A stretch of 64,000 bases of DNA from Adiantum capillus-veneris (GCA_014529385.2 CM043959.1:54686253-54750252), one strand, 5' to 3'. Counted from the first letter of the stretch, positions 1-11,362 are shown. The notes: generated by a model from the sequence alone, not told the origin. Program-made: numbers and translations.

Positions 1-1008
1 CTAGGAGACTAGGGAAACAATATTCCAAACATGTCAAACGAAGAATACATTTTAAGCATTTGAAAGTAACATGCAAAGTGTTCAATACCCTTACAAGTGT
101 GCATTTATCAAGTCATTACCACCTTTTTTCTTTTTAGAGTAGTTTAATTCCTTTTTCATTTAGTATCATTAAAGTTATCTAATTATTTTTCAAGCAATCA
201 TATATACTTCTCTAGGCATATCCCTATCCTCATCCTAGGACTCGCGTATCGTGTCTCCTCCGCCACGTGTGGAGGCAGTGCCTTTACACAGCTTCTAATT
301 CTTATTTTTCTTTATATTATTTGGGAAAGGCTTACAATTAATCTATCTTATGTTCTTTTTAGTTAAATATTCCAAGAAGTAGAGCAAAGTTCCGATTGAT
401 GAGGACAATTGAAGAATATCAGATTTAGGTCTTCAGTCTTTCCAAGTTTCTTTTTCACCAAACAATTGGAAGAGTTCCTTAACTAAATAACATCATCCTC
501 CCTTATCTGATCCCTTCTTGGATTTTCTTTTCCTTCCTTTTTTTCCCGTCAGCATCACACCTATCCGGACTAGCCTGATTTCCAGACGCATCCACGGGTC
601 TCACCACCCAGTCGGGACACACTATCATCCAATCCCACTTCCAAAGGCATTGAATGAATACGAGCTCAAAATATAGACCAACGGTTATGAGTCCTAGCCA
701 CAAAGGACCATACCCCATTGCATCCCACAGGTAAACACCCACGCCGGTCTTTTTCCAAACATGCAAGACAGTTTTAACGCTTAAAACTTCTATGCTATAC
801 TAGGGCTATCCATGTCAAATCTTCTCGGTAAAGTTCTAATCCTAGTTGAAGTTTAGAAATAATTTCTTGAGTTATAATTCGTTAGTTCCTATTTCCTTTT
901 AATGTATGCTCAAACAAGACCTTAAGAAATACAATGAGTCTCTTGGGTGTTTAAGGTTTTGTCTCAACGTAAGTTTCAAGTTAACCCCGTCTTGGACAAA
1001 TCCCATTT
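1..1008. other. Left flank, no gene recognised
   Basis: I see no coding region, RNA gene or transposon domain here. A minus-strand open frame at 503-766 has no recognisable motif and is not called. The stretch is AT-rich and ends at the target-site duplication of the LTR element that follows. Confidence 0.5.
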
Positions 1009-1013
1009 GTTTC
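1009..1013. repeat. Target-site duplication, left copy (GTTTC)
   Basis: GTTTC directly precedes the TGTT terminus of the left LTR and recurs at 11358-11362 just after the AACA terminus of the right LTR. A 5-bp duplication is normal for LTR retrotransposon integration. Confidence 0.85.
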
Positions 1014-1866
1014 TGTTGGGGGTCCCATCGTTGCAATAGCTCAAATGACCAACAAAAATATCAATATGGAGGAATGAGCTACCCGGCTAGGGCATGGAAA
1101 CACTCACACGGTTAGTGAGCTAATCGTGGCAACACAAATGGTTAACTCTATGAGGTGAGCTTCTCGGCCTATGGAGGAGAGAAGCCGCAATCAAGGGCAA
1201 TCTCCATATCCACTTCTCTTCACCTCTAATCAACCCAATCACACACACTACGATTGCAAGATGTACACAACACTAATCCTATCATGCAACACACTAATCG
1301 CAAGCACACACACATAGATCTATCGAGCACCACACTCCAATCAAATCTACATGCACACAGAAGAAAAAGAGGGCAGTTATAAGAAGTAAGAGAGAGGCAT
1401 AGTGAGAGAGAATGAATCATTGATTAGTGTTAATCAAATCTCATGAGCAAGGAGAAGCTTAAGGACTCCATAGCCACACACCTCAAGATCTCTCACCAAA
1501 GATTGCTCTCCACAAATGATTTGAGAACCCTAATTTCTTTTACACATTGCCTTATATACCTAGGTTAAAAATATGCAATGTCCGGGCGCCCAAGGCCTTT
1601 AGGGCTCACCACTTACTGAATCTGCAACCTAGGCACAGTAAGTGACCTATTCTTTACAACTTGGAACTCCCATTGAGCCCGTAACACATGAGAAATATTA
1701 CAATGGCTTGAAATAAATCAAGAATTTACAATACGTGACCATTTTTGGAAAACGTGAAAGATGTGTAATTCCAATCTTTACTGCTTCTTCGTATTCATCC
1801 TCGATGTGCATTTGTACATCTTAGGTCTTTAACAGCTTCTGTTAACTGATGTTGACTCAGTTAACA
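1014..1866 (-). repeat. 3' LTR of the RT-less element
   Basis: The LTR runs TGTT...AACA and aligns with 10179-11357 along its whole length, except for about 258 bp near its left end present only in the other copy and a further stretch of roughly 65 bp missing near 1370. A TATA-like TATATAAGG lies on the minus strand at 1550-1558, as in the other LTR. Confidence 0.9.
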
Positions 1867-1881
1867 TTCCCCCCTTCCTAT
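1867..1881 (-). other. Polypurine tract
   Basis: Read on the minus strand this is AGGAAGGGGGGAA directly before the LTR terminus TGTT. It is the expected plus-strand primer site and confirms that this is the 3' end of the element. Very similar tracts recur at 26278, 47970-48060, 54450 and 54594. Confidence 0.85.
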
Positions 1882-2852
1882 TTTAGTGCCCGTCCTCGGG
1901 CACTGTTGAAAAGTGTCCATGGAGGCTCTAGAAGGTTTTGATTGGTTGTTGATGGGCTGATCATCTTCATTGGTCGTTGAATTTGTTGATGAGGTTCGAT
2001 TTTTTGTAGCATCTTCATTGGTCTAAATATGTCTTATGTGAGAGATAATGTTGCATTTGTCCGTTGTAATAGCATAATGATGAGGCTTCTATTTATTTAT
2101 GAAAAGTATGTACAAGAGAAGTAGAATGATGAGGTTCTAAATTAGGGTCTAATACCTAGATGACCAAAGGGAAAAAACCCAGTGGAAAAAAGTGCCTTTG
2201 GGATACACGCATTATTGGAGTACTTATTAGCATGGGAAATATTAATAAAGTACTCGAGGGATTATTTGCTAATAGATATGCAATTAAAAAGGTAGAAAAT
2301 ATGAAAGGGTAGCATGATGGAACATTGGTTTTCCTGTTGTAGTCCACTCAAGGTGCATAGGTGGAAGCAAAAAAGAGTGTCTAATGCATATGTCCAATGA
2401 TGGGACATCCTATATATGCATACACAGAAATGCATGGAAAACAATATGTTGTGCAAGAATGATTTTGAGGGGTTATTCAAAAAGATGGTGTAGCTATAAA
2501 AGCATATGACATGGCTTTGCAAGATGGCACCCCTTTAAGAATGGTTTTCATTGACGAGGATATGTGCTCTCATCTTACTGTGCACTGTGCGTGAGTGTTG
2601 GACTCCACGACACTCCACCAATTGTAAGTTAATAGACTTCGACTCTTATGCTCATCTCATCCAGCATGAACAACATGACTTTAGATATACTCAACTCTTC
2701 CAGCTTGAGTGTAAGCCTAATAACTACGACTCTTAGCACAAAGTTTCATATGACTTGAAGCTTTGGGACAAATGCTTTGCTCATTTTGTGGCTCAGCAGC
2801 CCGACTCTGACTATGCCAAAGAGTGTTTTTTGCACCCTCGCGACTTGACTTT
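1882..2852 (-). other. 3' internal non-coding region of the RT-less element
   Basis: No coding frame is supported. Segments at 2131-2210 and 2636-2745 closely resemble 55081-55160 and 55470-55600, which shows that this element and the one at 54.6-58.4 kb belong to one family. Confidence 0.6.
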
Positions 2853-3854
2853 TCACATTCTTGTGCTTACTACAAACATTTCTTCAGGAAAAAGTAAGCT
2901 TGAATCCTCAAAAAGAGGATTACTGAAGGACCAAGTTGGCATTGAAGGTTTCTTTTTCCATACCTGTTTTATCATCTTTGAATCTGCATTTGTGTTGGTT
3001 GGGTCGTCGTTCTTTGACTGTGAAGACTCCATTATCCGTTTGATTCTCCAAGTAGGCCTATTGATAGGAGTCTTTGATATTGTTGTAGGCCTTTGTTGAT
3101 CGTTAACATTTGACTTTTGACTAGGAGCATTGGAAGACTTAGGAATCCAAATCTCTTGATGACATTTGTATCTCCATAGTTGACTTTGCTTCGTTCTAGG
3201 TCTTGTTGAGTTCTTGAGATCTTCATGCAGGTCTAGTTGCAGCTGGCTTTTGGTTGACAGGTAGCCAAATCTTTGTATAGCCTGTGTAGAAGCTTTTTCC
3301 AAGAGAAACATTCTTTGAGATCCATCTTGTTTTGTATCCTCTTGAAAGTTGTGGTAGATTTTAGCACCATTCAATGTTTTTTTGTTGTATACCTGCTTCT
3401 TAGGTATCCTAGGATATTGTCGAGGTTGATACCTTGTGGGCCTTCTTTCTTGGGAGGGACTTGAAGTTACTTCATATGCTCTAACCTGTGGTTTTGGTAC
3501 CCATATCTGTCTGTTACCTCCATAGTACTCTTGTTCTTTTAAGCTCCATTGTGATGCTATCCATCCCATGTGTTTGTATTTCTGTGTTGATTTCCTATCT
3601 TTAATCCAAACAGGATCATTGACTTTGACTAAACTGCTCAGAACAAACACTTGCTTGGCTTTCCTTTGCTTTCTTGAGTACGTTAGTTGATATACCTTTG
3701 CTTTTCTGGGCGTCTCCTTAGAGGTTTCCGTTGGGTCAACAGTTGACTTGAAATTTTGAAATCCTGACTTGCTTGAAGAAGCTGATCCATGAGGGTTCTT
3801 TGATGTAGAGGCTAATCGGCGGAAGTTCCACTTTAGCTTTACCTTTTTCTGCAA
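2853..3854 (-). CDS. Basic ORF with WVPK-type motifs (element-encoded, function unknown)
   Basis: A 333-codon frame, very rich in Lys, Gln, Ser and Thr, with no domain I recognise. Two short motifs recur: IWVPK and IWIPK, each preceded by an aromatic or Gly-rich stretch. The same type of motif (IWLPK) appears in the related element at 56046-56345, so the region is conserved within the family. An overlapping frame at 3736-3939 probably carries its upstream part after a frameshift. In an autonomous element this position would hold RT or integrase; I see no RT box or D,D35E triad. It may be a decayed gag extension or a family-specific protein. The product is unproven. Confidence 0.4.
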   Translation of the reverse strand: MQKKVKLKWNFRRLASTSKNPHGSASSSKSGFQNFKSTVDPTETSKETPRKAKVYQLTYSRKQRKAKQVFVLSSLVKVNDPVWIKDRKSTQKYKHMGWIASQWSLKEQEYYGGNRQIWVPKPQVRAYEVTSSPSQERRPTRYQPRQYPRIPKKQVYNKKTLNGAKIYHNFQEDTKQDGSQRMFLLEKASTQAIQRFGYLSTKSQLQLDLHEDLKNSTRPRTKQSQLWRYKCHQEIWIPKSSNAPSQKSNVNDQQRPTTISKTPINRPTWRIKRIMESSQSKNDDPTNTNADSKMIKQVWKKKPSMPTWSFSNPLFEDSSLLFPEEMFVVSTRM

Positions 3855-4216
3855 TATTTTTCTTTGATTTTTGTGACTTGTGAAACTCTGAATCTAGCAT
3901 TTTTGGTTCTATTGAAGATCTTTGTTCTGCTTTTGCCATGGTCTCATCTTGATCTAACTGTGTCTCTATGGAGGGTTGGCTGATTCTGCTGGCAATGAGT
4001 GATTGATCTTTGGACTTCCTGTTGCTTCCTGGTTGTCTGCAACCCCGTTCTTCTTAACTTCTGGCTTTGGTGGCATTTTTTGCTCCGTAGCTATCGTGGT
4101 TGCTCTTTGCTCTGTTTGGTCTACACTTGCTATTGCCTTATTTTCTTTAAGCTCTTGTGAAGTTTTGATTGATGGAGATGAATCATCTTCAATAAGATTT
4201 TCGTTGGCATCGATCT

Positions 4217-5227
4217 CTATTTTAAATGTGCTCGAGGACTTTGTGTTGTCGTCCGCGGTGACCAGTCTTGGTTTCCATTCTTGGTTGTCTCTAAAGACTC
4301 CGTCATGTTTGAACTTTGTATCTCTAGCATCTCCTGGGCCATTGGCGTTCCCATGATGATGTGTTTGGGTATATCTTTTGCTGTGATCACATAGAATTGA
4401 GCTATGATGATTTGTGAACTTACTTCAATGGTGGTGGAGATGATTCCCCAGCATTCTGCTCGTTTAGTTCCTGATATGATCACAAATTCAGGAGCATCTT
4501 CTAGTTGTGGTTGGCCACATCTTTTCCAAGTGCGAAAAGACATGAAGTTCTTGTCTAACTTGAAATCTAGCTTTACTTCTCTTGACAACTTTTCTTCGTG
4601 TTCACCAACAATGTTGCACTTGATCCTCTCAGGATTTGTGTTTGATTTGACTTCTTTTGCTATGGCAACATCCTTTGGTTGAATTTTATTTGCATTTTCT
4701 TTGCTTTGACCACATGCTTCAATTGATGTTGACTCCATCGGTTGTAATATTGCACCTTTTTGCAATTGTTGAGCATTGTCCTCTTGCATCTGAGTAACCT
4801 TTGACCTTAGAAGATCCATTGTACTTTCTGGCAGAATTTGTCTCTTCGGAGGAGATTTTGGTGGTGACCTTTGTATAGCTTTCTTGACTTTAGCTTCTAT
4901 TGACTTTGACTTTTGTGCCACCTGTTCTGGTAGCTTGAGGCTTTGCATCATCTTCAAATAGTCTTTGACTTCAGTCGAACCATCCGTAGGGGTTTGTACA
5001 AGGTCATGACCTTGTTGATATTTGTTACCATGTGCATCTTGATATGCATATGTGAGCTTCGTCACATGTAACTGTTTGAACACTATGGGCTTTGTCGGCT
5101 TTTGGCTTTGACTTGTGGAGATCAACTGAAACTTCTGTCCTTGATGATCTTCATATAAGAATTTATTTACAGATTCTGATGGAATCTGGGTCAATTGGAA
5201 ACTTCCAACAACCATATGATCTTTCAA
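4217..5227 (-). CDS. Element ORF with possible aspartic-protease remnant
   Basis: A 336-codon frame. The N-terminal two thirds are Gln/Lys/Ser-rich without known motifs. The C-terminal third (about residues 240-315) has the beta-strand-like pattern of a retroviral-type protease, ending in HIIMGTPMAQEM, which resembles the hydrophobic-Leu-Gly-x-Pro end of such proteases. The catalytic Asp-Thr/Ser-Gly is not clearly present; FVIISGT sits where it might be expected. The order (zinc knuckle upstream, this downstream) fits gag-protease. I call it a degenerate protease with low confidence. It could also be an unrelated spacer protein. Confidence 0.35.
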   Translation of the reverse strand: MKDHMVVGSFQLTQIPSESVNKFLYEDHQGQKFQLISTSQSQKPTKPIVFKQLHVTKLTYAYQDAHGNKYQQGHDLVQTPTDGSTEVKDYLKMMQSLKLPEQVAQKSKSIEAKVKKAIQRSPPKSPPKRQILPESTMDLLRSKVTQMQEDNAQQLQKGAILQPMESTSIEACGQSKENANKIQPKDVAIAKEVKSNTNPERIKCNIVGEHEEKLSREVKLDFKLDKNFMSFRTWKRCGQPQLEDAPEFVIISGTKRAECWGIISTTIEVSSQIIIAQFYVITAKDIPKHIIMGTPMAQEMLEIQSSNMTESLETTKNGNQDWSPRTTTQSPRAHLK

Positions 5228-5389
5228 TGGTTTCTGCTTTGAAGAGGTCTACTGGCTAGAAGCTCTAAGGCTTCTAACTAGTGTAGCATTTCCTGGGACA
5301 TAAGCTGAGCTTGATGGATTTACAGCTCTCCCCTTCCTAGGGTGATCACTATAGCCTGCTTCATTGTAAGAGTTCAAAATTGGTTGGCT

Positions 5390-5830
5390 CTAATTTAGTT
5401 TCACCTTTTGGGACTGTGAAGGCACACTTTGGGTAGCACTGTTGACATTTGGCATCTGCAAACCTTCTACATAGTTTCCTATGTATCTTTGTGAAACATG
5501 ACAAATGATTCCCCAAGTTAAGCTGTAGATAGCATTATCTTTGCCATGATACTGTCTATCCCATGGGTCTCCTATGATATGAGCTTCTGTGGTTTCAGGA
5601 CTCAATGCATCAAAGATGCTAGACTCCCGTCTATATCTACGACTGTTTTGATCAAAGTATATGCTTGTTTGTTCACAACATCGAAGCTTGATTTCCAGTG
5701 GAGGAGGGTTTGGCTCTAAACAGATTTCTGGGTTCACTCGGGTAATATCCTTCAACTCTAGAGAGGATGGGCTATAATAGATTCTTTCTTTTGAAATGAA
5801 CCATCCTTTCAGATCTATCACTGGACGCAC
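5390..5830 (-). pseudogene. Element ORF fragment, unrecognised
   Basis: A 146-codon frame within the RT-less element, between the zinc-knuckle ORF and the protease-like ORF. It contains phrases such as IIGDPWDRQYHGKDNAIYSL that are echoed in the upstream frame at 5970-6536 (LIGKPSQRRYKGLDNAIYSL). The two frames therefore share a duplicated segment of about 20 residues. No known domain was recognised. It is probably part of one ancestral gag-like reading frame now broken by stops. Confidence 0.35.
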
Positions 5831-5969
5831 TTCTTGAGCTGGTATGTGGGTCGTTCAAACACTAGTTGATCCTTTTTGTACAGTTTTCCTTTTTGGTCTA
5901 CATAGTGTGCATATGAATGATGTGTACCATACAAAGCTAACATCATTCTGTTTGATGTGTCCCTTAGAC

Positions 5970-6536
5970 TCAGGCAGTGGATGCAGAATCATTTGCAAAC
6001 CTAACAGTCTTTTCACCCTTTGGTGATATCTCGACACCTTTACTAAATTCATGCAAGAATTTGTTGTTCAAAGAATCTATTTTAAGCTTTTCAGGTGCAT
6101 ATGCATCTTTATGCTCATTATGAATTTGTAGTGCTTTTAGTGGTGCTTCTATTGGTAATGCAGAATCATCTGATTGCATTAAAAGTGACAAGTTATATGC
6201 ACTTACATCGAGATCTGCATTTCCAATTTTCTCTGTATCTTTCTTGGCGGTTGATGTATCCCTGTTGTCAGGATTTCTTGGACAATCTTCAGCAAAATGT
6301 CCACCTTTTCGTCCACAATCTGAGCAATATGCCATGACTGGTGGTATTTCAACTGGCTCTATCATGTCAAGCTCTTGCTGAGAAGTTTCTGTTTCTGTGC
6401 TTGCCAAATTGTCAGCTTCTTCTTTCAAAACACTGAGTATCAAGCTGTAGATTGCATTATCTAGACCTTTGTATCGTCTTTGGCTTGGTTTTCCAATTAG
6501 ATTTGCTTTTATTGGTTGATCTGTTGGATCTTGCAA
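5970..6536 (-). pseudogene. Gag-like ORF with zinc-knuckle-like motif
   Basis: A 188-codon frame. Around residues 70-90 it carries CSDCGRKGGHFAEDCPRNP, close to the retroviral CCHC zinc knuckle but with five residues instead of four between the second Cys and the His. Such knuckles bind the RNA genome in gag nucleocapsid proteins. The rest is acidic and Ser/Thr-rich. It shares a DNAIYSL-containing segment with the next frame downstream (5390-5830). The normal gag position after the leader supports a gag or gag-pol junction. The extra residue in the knuckle may be a one-codon insertion. Confidence 0.5.
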
Positions 6537-6557
6537 TTCTGGCTCGCGACTATAGAT

Positions 6558-7243
6558 CTAACCACTATAATCCATGTATAATGATCCTGATTGCATATGC
6601 ACCAAATGTATGTTTTGCGGACTTGTGCAGGTCTCTGGATAAACACTTGGGCTGACTTTTTGAACTTCTATCTGCACTTCATCTTTAAGCTTGCAATACC
6701 TTGCTCCACTGAAGTCTGTGAACATCTGGGAGTTCTTTGAATTTGGCTTTACTCTGATCAATAGGACCTTGGCTCATGTGCTGCGTTTGCTGCTCATAAG
6801 ATACCTATGACCTTCTGTATCTGTATACAAGACCTTATCCCCATTGTAGCCATATAACTGCAAAAGTTGCTATGTTGCAGTTGTGCATGTGTTGCCATTG
6901 CTACTGGCTTGCTCTGCTACGCTTGAACTCACAACTCGATTGAGTCCATGTTGCTCGATCTACAAAAACTGTCAATTGGCAGATGCTAGTGTTGACTAGC
7001 AGAATTTTTGATGCTCGTTCTAGCCTAATTGCTTCGAGTTGGTCGATTTCTCGCTTTTTTCGACTGATCTGATTCGCTTTGCGCAATGTGCGGCGGTGTT
7101 TGCTCAATGTCGGCACTCTTTTCGGCTTTGCCTTTTCGACTTGTTTGCTTTTGTGCGGTTTGTCCGACGTGTGATTTTTTTGCTTTTCTGGCTCTTTTTA
7201 GCTTTTGCTGGCTTGTTCTGGCTTTTTGGTCTTTTTCAGGCAC
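6558..7243 (-). pseudogene. Broken N-terminal gag-like segment
   Basis: Short minus-strand frames (7025-7243, 6901-7116, 6558-6761) of strongly basic composition lie between the leader and the zinc-knuckle frame. They are in the right place for the start of gag but I recognise no domain. Frame changes separate them. Confidence 0.25.
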
Positions 7244-10160
7244 TTTCGGTGAGTTTCTTTTTATTTTTCCTAATTGTTTGTGAATTTTAGAATTTCTTTA
7301 AATTTTTGGTATTTTTTATGATTTTTTAGGAAAAGTTTTGCTTTTTCTATGATTTTTTGAATTTTTTGATTTATTTTGATTTTTTCGGACGATTTTGGTC
7401 TTTTTGTGAGTTTTTTATATTTTTGTGATTTATCTGTGGGATTTTTTCGGTTTGTATTGATTTTTCTATGTGCTTTTTATTTTTTTGTGAATTTTTCTAA
7501 TCTTTTCCATGAATTTTAGAATTTTTTGAGGTTTTTTACTCTCTTTGTTTTGGTGATTTGTTTCTGATCAATTTTGATTTTTTATGAGTTTTTATGTGTT
7601 TTGTATTTTTTATGTGAATTTTTTTATGTTTTTCTCTTTTCTATGAATTATTTATTTATCTGTGAGTTTTTATGTCTTTTTATTTTTTTTTATAATTTTT
7701 ATCCCTTTTATTGATCTTTTTCTTTTTATTTTTAAATTTTTTTGGTTATTTTTTATTCTCTCTTTTTTTCTGATTTTTAATTCCTCTTTATGAGTTGTTT
7801 ATTTTTTGTTTTGATTTTTTCTTTTTTGTGATTTTTGCTTTGTTTACTAAAAAAACAAAACCACTTACCTGCAGTCCCTGCCTGGCAGCAGCGTTGACGT
7901 CTAAATCCACTTGGCAGCGTTGAATGCGAGTAGTCAGTCGACTGGCCTGGCGCGTCGTATGGCGTGAATGAAGCGTGTGGGACAGCGAAATCTGGCGCGC
8001 GGCAGGATCACGTTCAGCCGTTGGTGTGCGTGTGTGTGTGCGTGCGCTATATGACAAAGCCGGGAGAGAGAGTGAGTGAGGTAGAAAGAATGAGAGTTAG
8101 AGGGAGGAGAGAGAGAGATAGTTAGAGGGAGAGTCTATGAGCTAGAGAGAGGAGAGAGAATGAGAGTTAGAGGGAGCAGAGAGAGAGTAGAGAGTAAGTT
8201 TAAGAGAGAGAAAGATGAGGGGTTCTCACGAGAAAATAAGGGCAAACTCGAAATTCCGTTTTTAGGTCAAAATTTGAAGCTTTTGCCGGTAATTACACTA
8301 AAACTTGTGAAAATTTTTCGGTTTTCTTCAAGGCAAGCTCAAAATCTAACCGGGATTTTATGAGTTTCGGCCGGTTAAAATACATTGGATCCCGGTTTTT
8401 TTTTTAACACTACACCGCGAGCGAGAGAGTGTATGAGAGAGAGAGAGAGAGAATTAAGTGAGTAGGGGAAGAGAGAAAGAGAGAGTGGGTGAGAAGGGTG
8501 TGTGTGTGTGAGATGGGTGAGCGGGTGGTGTTCACCCGGAAAGAGAAGAAGAAGAGGAAGAAAGTTTTAACGTCGCAGGAAATTATTGCAAAAATCCCAC
8601 CGTGATCGCCACCGACAACGAATTTGATGCGCCGCAAGGCACGGCGGGAGCCGAGCCCAGCTTTTCCTTTTTTATTTTTATTTTTTATTTTTTGTTTCCA
8701 AAAATGCCAAAAATTAGCCGAAAACTCCAAAAATAGCCAAAAAAACTCCAACAAATTTACCAAAAAATTCTAAGAATCTCAGATAATTATCATAATCCAC
8801 AATCGAGCATTGCCGACATGCAAAAGCACACCGAAAATAGCAGATTTTATCGAAAATGCCGATTTCGACAAAATTGTCCACCCGGCCCTCGGAAATAGTA
8901 AAACGCTCAAAACTCGACAAACAGAGGCCACGAATGAGAACAAAATGATTTCGTAACTACGCACACACAATATAGCTCGTAAAGATCGCAAAATCAAATT
9001 TTTATGAAATTATCCAAAAATTAGCAAAAAATTGTCAAAATTTTGCAAAAATTATCCGAAAAATATCCAAAAATTTTCTTAAAATTCTCCACACAGTGGG
9101 AAATGGTGCAGTCAAATAAAATTGCACAAATCACCTCAATTCAATTGCCAAAAATTTTATCATAAAATCAAGAATAAACAATTAAACCGGCAAAATTACC
9201 GACAAAAATAGGTCAAAAATTGACGCAATTAGATTGTGTAAATCCCTGTTTTGAGCACAAAAACACAGCATTTGATCATTACACACATCATTTATGCAAT
9301 CAAATCATTGAATTAACCATGCAAATTACACACTTTTTAGGCACACACACACTAAAAAATTGGCAGTTTTTGCCAATCTTTTAGGTGCGCACACAAAAGG
9401 GTGAAATTTGTCGGATTAGCAATGTGACTTCACAAATCAATAGTTAAGCATGAGCACAATATATATCAATCATCACAATTCAAAAATGATAATGCACACA
9501 TTGATTTTTAGGTGCTCAAACATAGGCAAAATAGTGCACACACACCTAAAATTAGCATACACACACTCAATTAGAATGCACACACACTTGATTTTAGTGC
9601 ACACACACCTAAAATTGACCATCCAAGCATGCAATTAACTCAATTAGGCACTCAATTAGCAACCTAAAATTATCAATTAGCAATTGAAACTTATCAAATT
9701 CATGCGCCACCAATTCTTAAAAATTTCGGCATTACGACGGCGTGAAAATGAAAAATCACAAAATTTTCAATCCCTGACATCACATAGCATAGCATTACAT
9801 TGCATCATGGTGGGATATCTACACAATTCTACACATCTCTAAATTCTAGGGAGGTTGAGAATACCACCTTAATTACCTTTCCGTTGAAGATCAATTGGGT
9901 GGTCGATTGCTCCAATCCTTCATAGCACATTAGTAAGTTAGCAAAAATTAGTCAAATTAGAAAAGGGTTAGTGAGAAATTAGTGTGTGTAAACACACAAA
10001 TGGCAAGATATGATCACACATTAGGGAATTATGAACACAATGCTTCATGCACACACATTCAAAATCCTCAAAAACATAAACACACAAGTGAAATTAGTAG
10101 TAAAATCAGTGAGGGAACGCATTCGTTTATGCCACAATTACACTAGCATAAGCCATCATC
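7244..10160 (-). other. Leader of the RT-less element: T-rich and A-rich tracts, simple repeats
   Basis: About 2.9 kb without a supported gene. On the plus strand 7260-7850 is dominated by T-runs with short GATTTTTT-type repeats; 8060-8220 and 8410-8500 are purine-rich GAGA tracts; 8990-9700 is A-rich with repeated CACACACAC and CAAAAATT words. It lies between the primer site and the first gag-like frame, so I read it as an unusually long untranslated leader. Confidence 0.5.
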
Positions 10161-10176
10161 CCCGACAACGGCGCCA
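10161..10176 (-). other. Primer-binding site, tRNA-Asp type
   Basis: On the minus strand this reads TGGCGCCGTTGTCGGG, two bases inside the 5' LTR. It matches the complement of the 3' end of plant tRNA-Asp with one difference. tRNA-Asp priming is typical of Athila/Tat-type Ty3 elements. Confidence 0.85.
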
Positions 10177-10178
10177 AA

Positions 10179-11357
10179 TATTGGGGGTCCCATTGTTGCA
10201 ATAGCTCCCTCGGGGAGGTCACCTAATAAAAATGTAACATATCACGTGAGTTCAACAAAAGGGTATTTAAAGTTCTTGAAACTTACTGAAATATGTATAC
10301 AGAAGGGCATTATTTTTTCAAATTTGAAAAAACATTACAGATTTTAAAAGAAAAGGATACATCATATTCTTAACAAAATTCACAGATAAGGGGTTTTACA
10401 AACATGTCTTGAACGCAGGTGATATGGTAGTTTTACGCATAGTGAACCCCCCAGGATAGCTCCAATGACCAACAAAATTATCCATCCGGAGGGATGAGCT
10501 ACCCGGCTAGGGCATGGAAACACTCACACGGTTAGTGAGCTAATCGTGGCAACACAAATGGTTAACTCTACGAGGTGAGATTCTCGGCCTATGAAGGAGC
10601 GAAGCCGCAATCAAGGGCAATCTCCATATCCACTTCTCTTCACCTCTAATCAACCCAATCACACACACTACGATTGCAAGATGCACACAACACTAATCCT
10701 ATCATGCAACACACTAATCGCAAGCACACACACATAGATCTACCGAGCACCACACTCCAATCAAATCTACATGCACACACAAGCAAAAGAGGGCAATCAC
10801 ACAAGATTAGAGAGGGATTAACCACTAATTAGTTAAGATCTAGTTAATCTAAGCATCATAGGCAATCATAAGAAGTAAGAGAGAGGCATAGTGAGAGAGA
10901 ATGAATCATTGATTAGTGTTAATCAAGTCTCATGAGCAAGGAGAAGCCCAAGGACTCCATAGCCACACACCTCAAGAGCTCTCACCAAAGAGTGCTCTCC
11001 ATAAATGACTTGAGAACCCTAATTTCTTTCATACACTTCCTTATATACCTAGGTTAAAAATATGCAATGTCCGGGCGCCCAAGGCCTTTAGGGCTTACCA
11101 CTTACTTAATCTACAACCTAGGCACAGTAAGTGACGTATTCTTTACAACTTGGAACTCCCATTGAGCCCGTAACACATGAGAAATATTACAATGGCTTGA
11201 AATAAATCGGGAATTTACAATACGTGACCATTTTGGAAAAACGTGGAAAATGTGTAATTCTAATCTTTACTGCTTCTTCGTATTCATCCTCGATGTGCAT
11301 TCGTACATCCTCAGTCTTTAGCAACTTCTGTTAACTGACGTTGACTCAGTTATAACA
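10179..11357 (-). repeat. 5' LTR of the RT-less element
   Basis: Pairs with 1014-1866. The inner terminus has mutated from the expected TGTT to TATT (plus-strand view). It contains about 258 bp (roughly 10210-10455) absent from the other LTR and flanked by the short direct repeat ATAGCTC, which suggests that the other LTR lost this stretch by deletion between the repeats. Confidence 0.9.
11039..11047 (-). promoter_or_regulatory. TATA-like box in the 5' LTR
   Basis: TATATAAGG on the minus strand, about 310 nt inside the LTR start and conserved in the other LTR (1550-1558). This is the likely core promoter of the element; the transcription start has not been shown. Confidence 0.45.
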
Positions 11358-11362
11358 GTTTC
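11358..11362. repeat. Target-site duplication, right copy (GTTTC)
   Basis: Identical to 1009-1013. Confidence 0.85.

Larger units (their letters stand above)
1014..11357 (-). mobile_element. LTR retrotransposon without visible RT (non-autonomous candidate)
   Basis: A 10.3-kb element bounded by direct repeats (1014-1866 and 10179-11357), with matching 5-bp duplications, a polypurine tract beside the left LTR and a primer-binding site beside the right LTR. These fix the orientation as minus. The interior has gag-like ORFs with a zinc-knuckle-like motif, a possible aspartic-protease remnant and a long basic ORF, but none of the RT, RNase H or integrase motifs that stand out in the other elements of this window. 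The LTR ends and the tRNA-Asp primer site recall Athila/Tat-type Ty3 elements. I infer a non-autonomous element that uses enzymes from a relative. A diverged partial relative lies at 54594-58370. Confidence 0.85.

Noticed and set aside
503..766. Minus-strand open frame of 87 codons
   Set aside because: No motif, no codon or context support, AT-rich flank; most likely chance.
10161..10176. Looks like the 3' end of a tRNA-Asp gene
   Set aside because: Only the acceptor-side 16 bases match and it sits two bases inside an LTR; it is a primer-binding site.
1014..11357. Considered as an integrated pararetrovirus because of the zinc knuckle and leader
   Set aside because: Has LTRs with 5-bp target duplications, tRNA-Asp primer site and polypurine tract; no RT or movement-protein motif seen.
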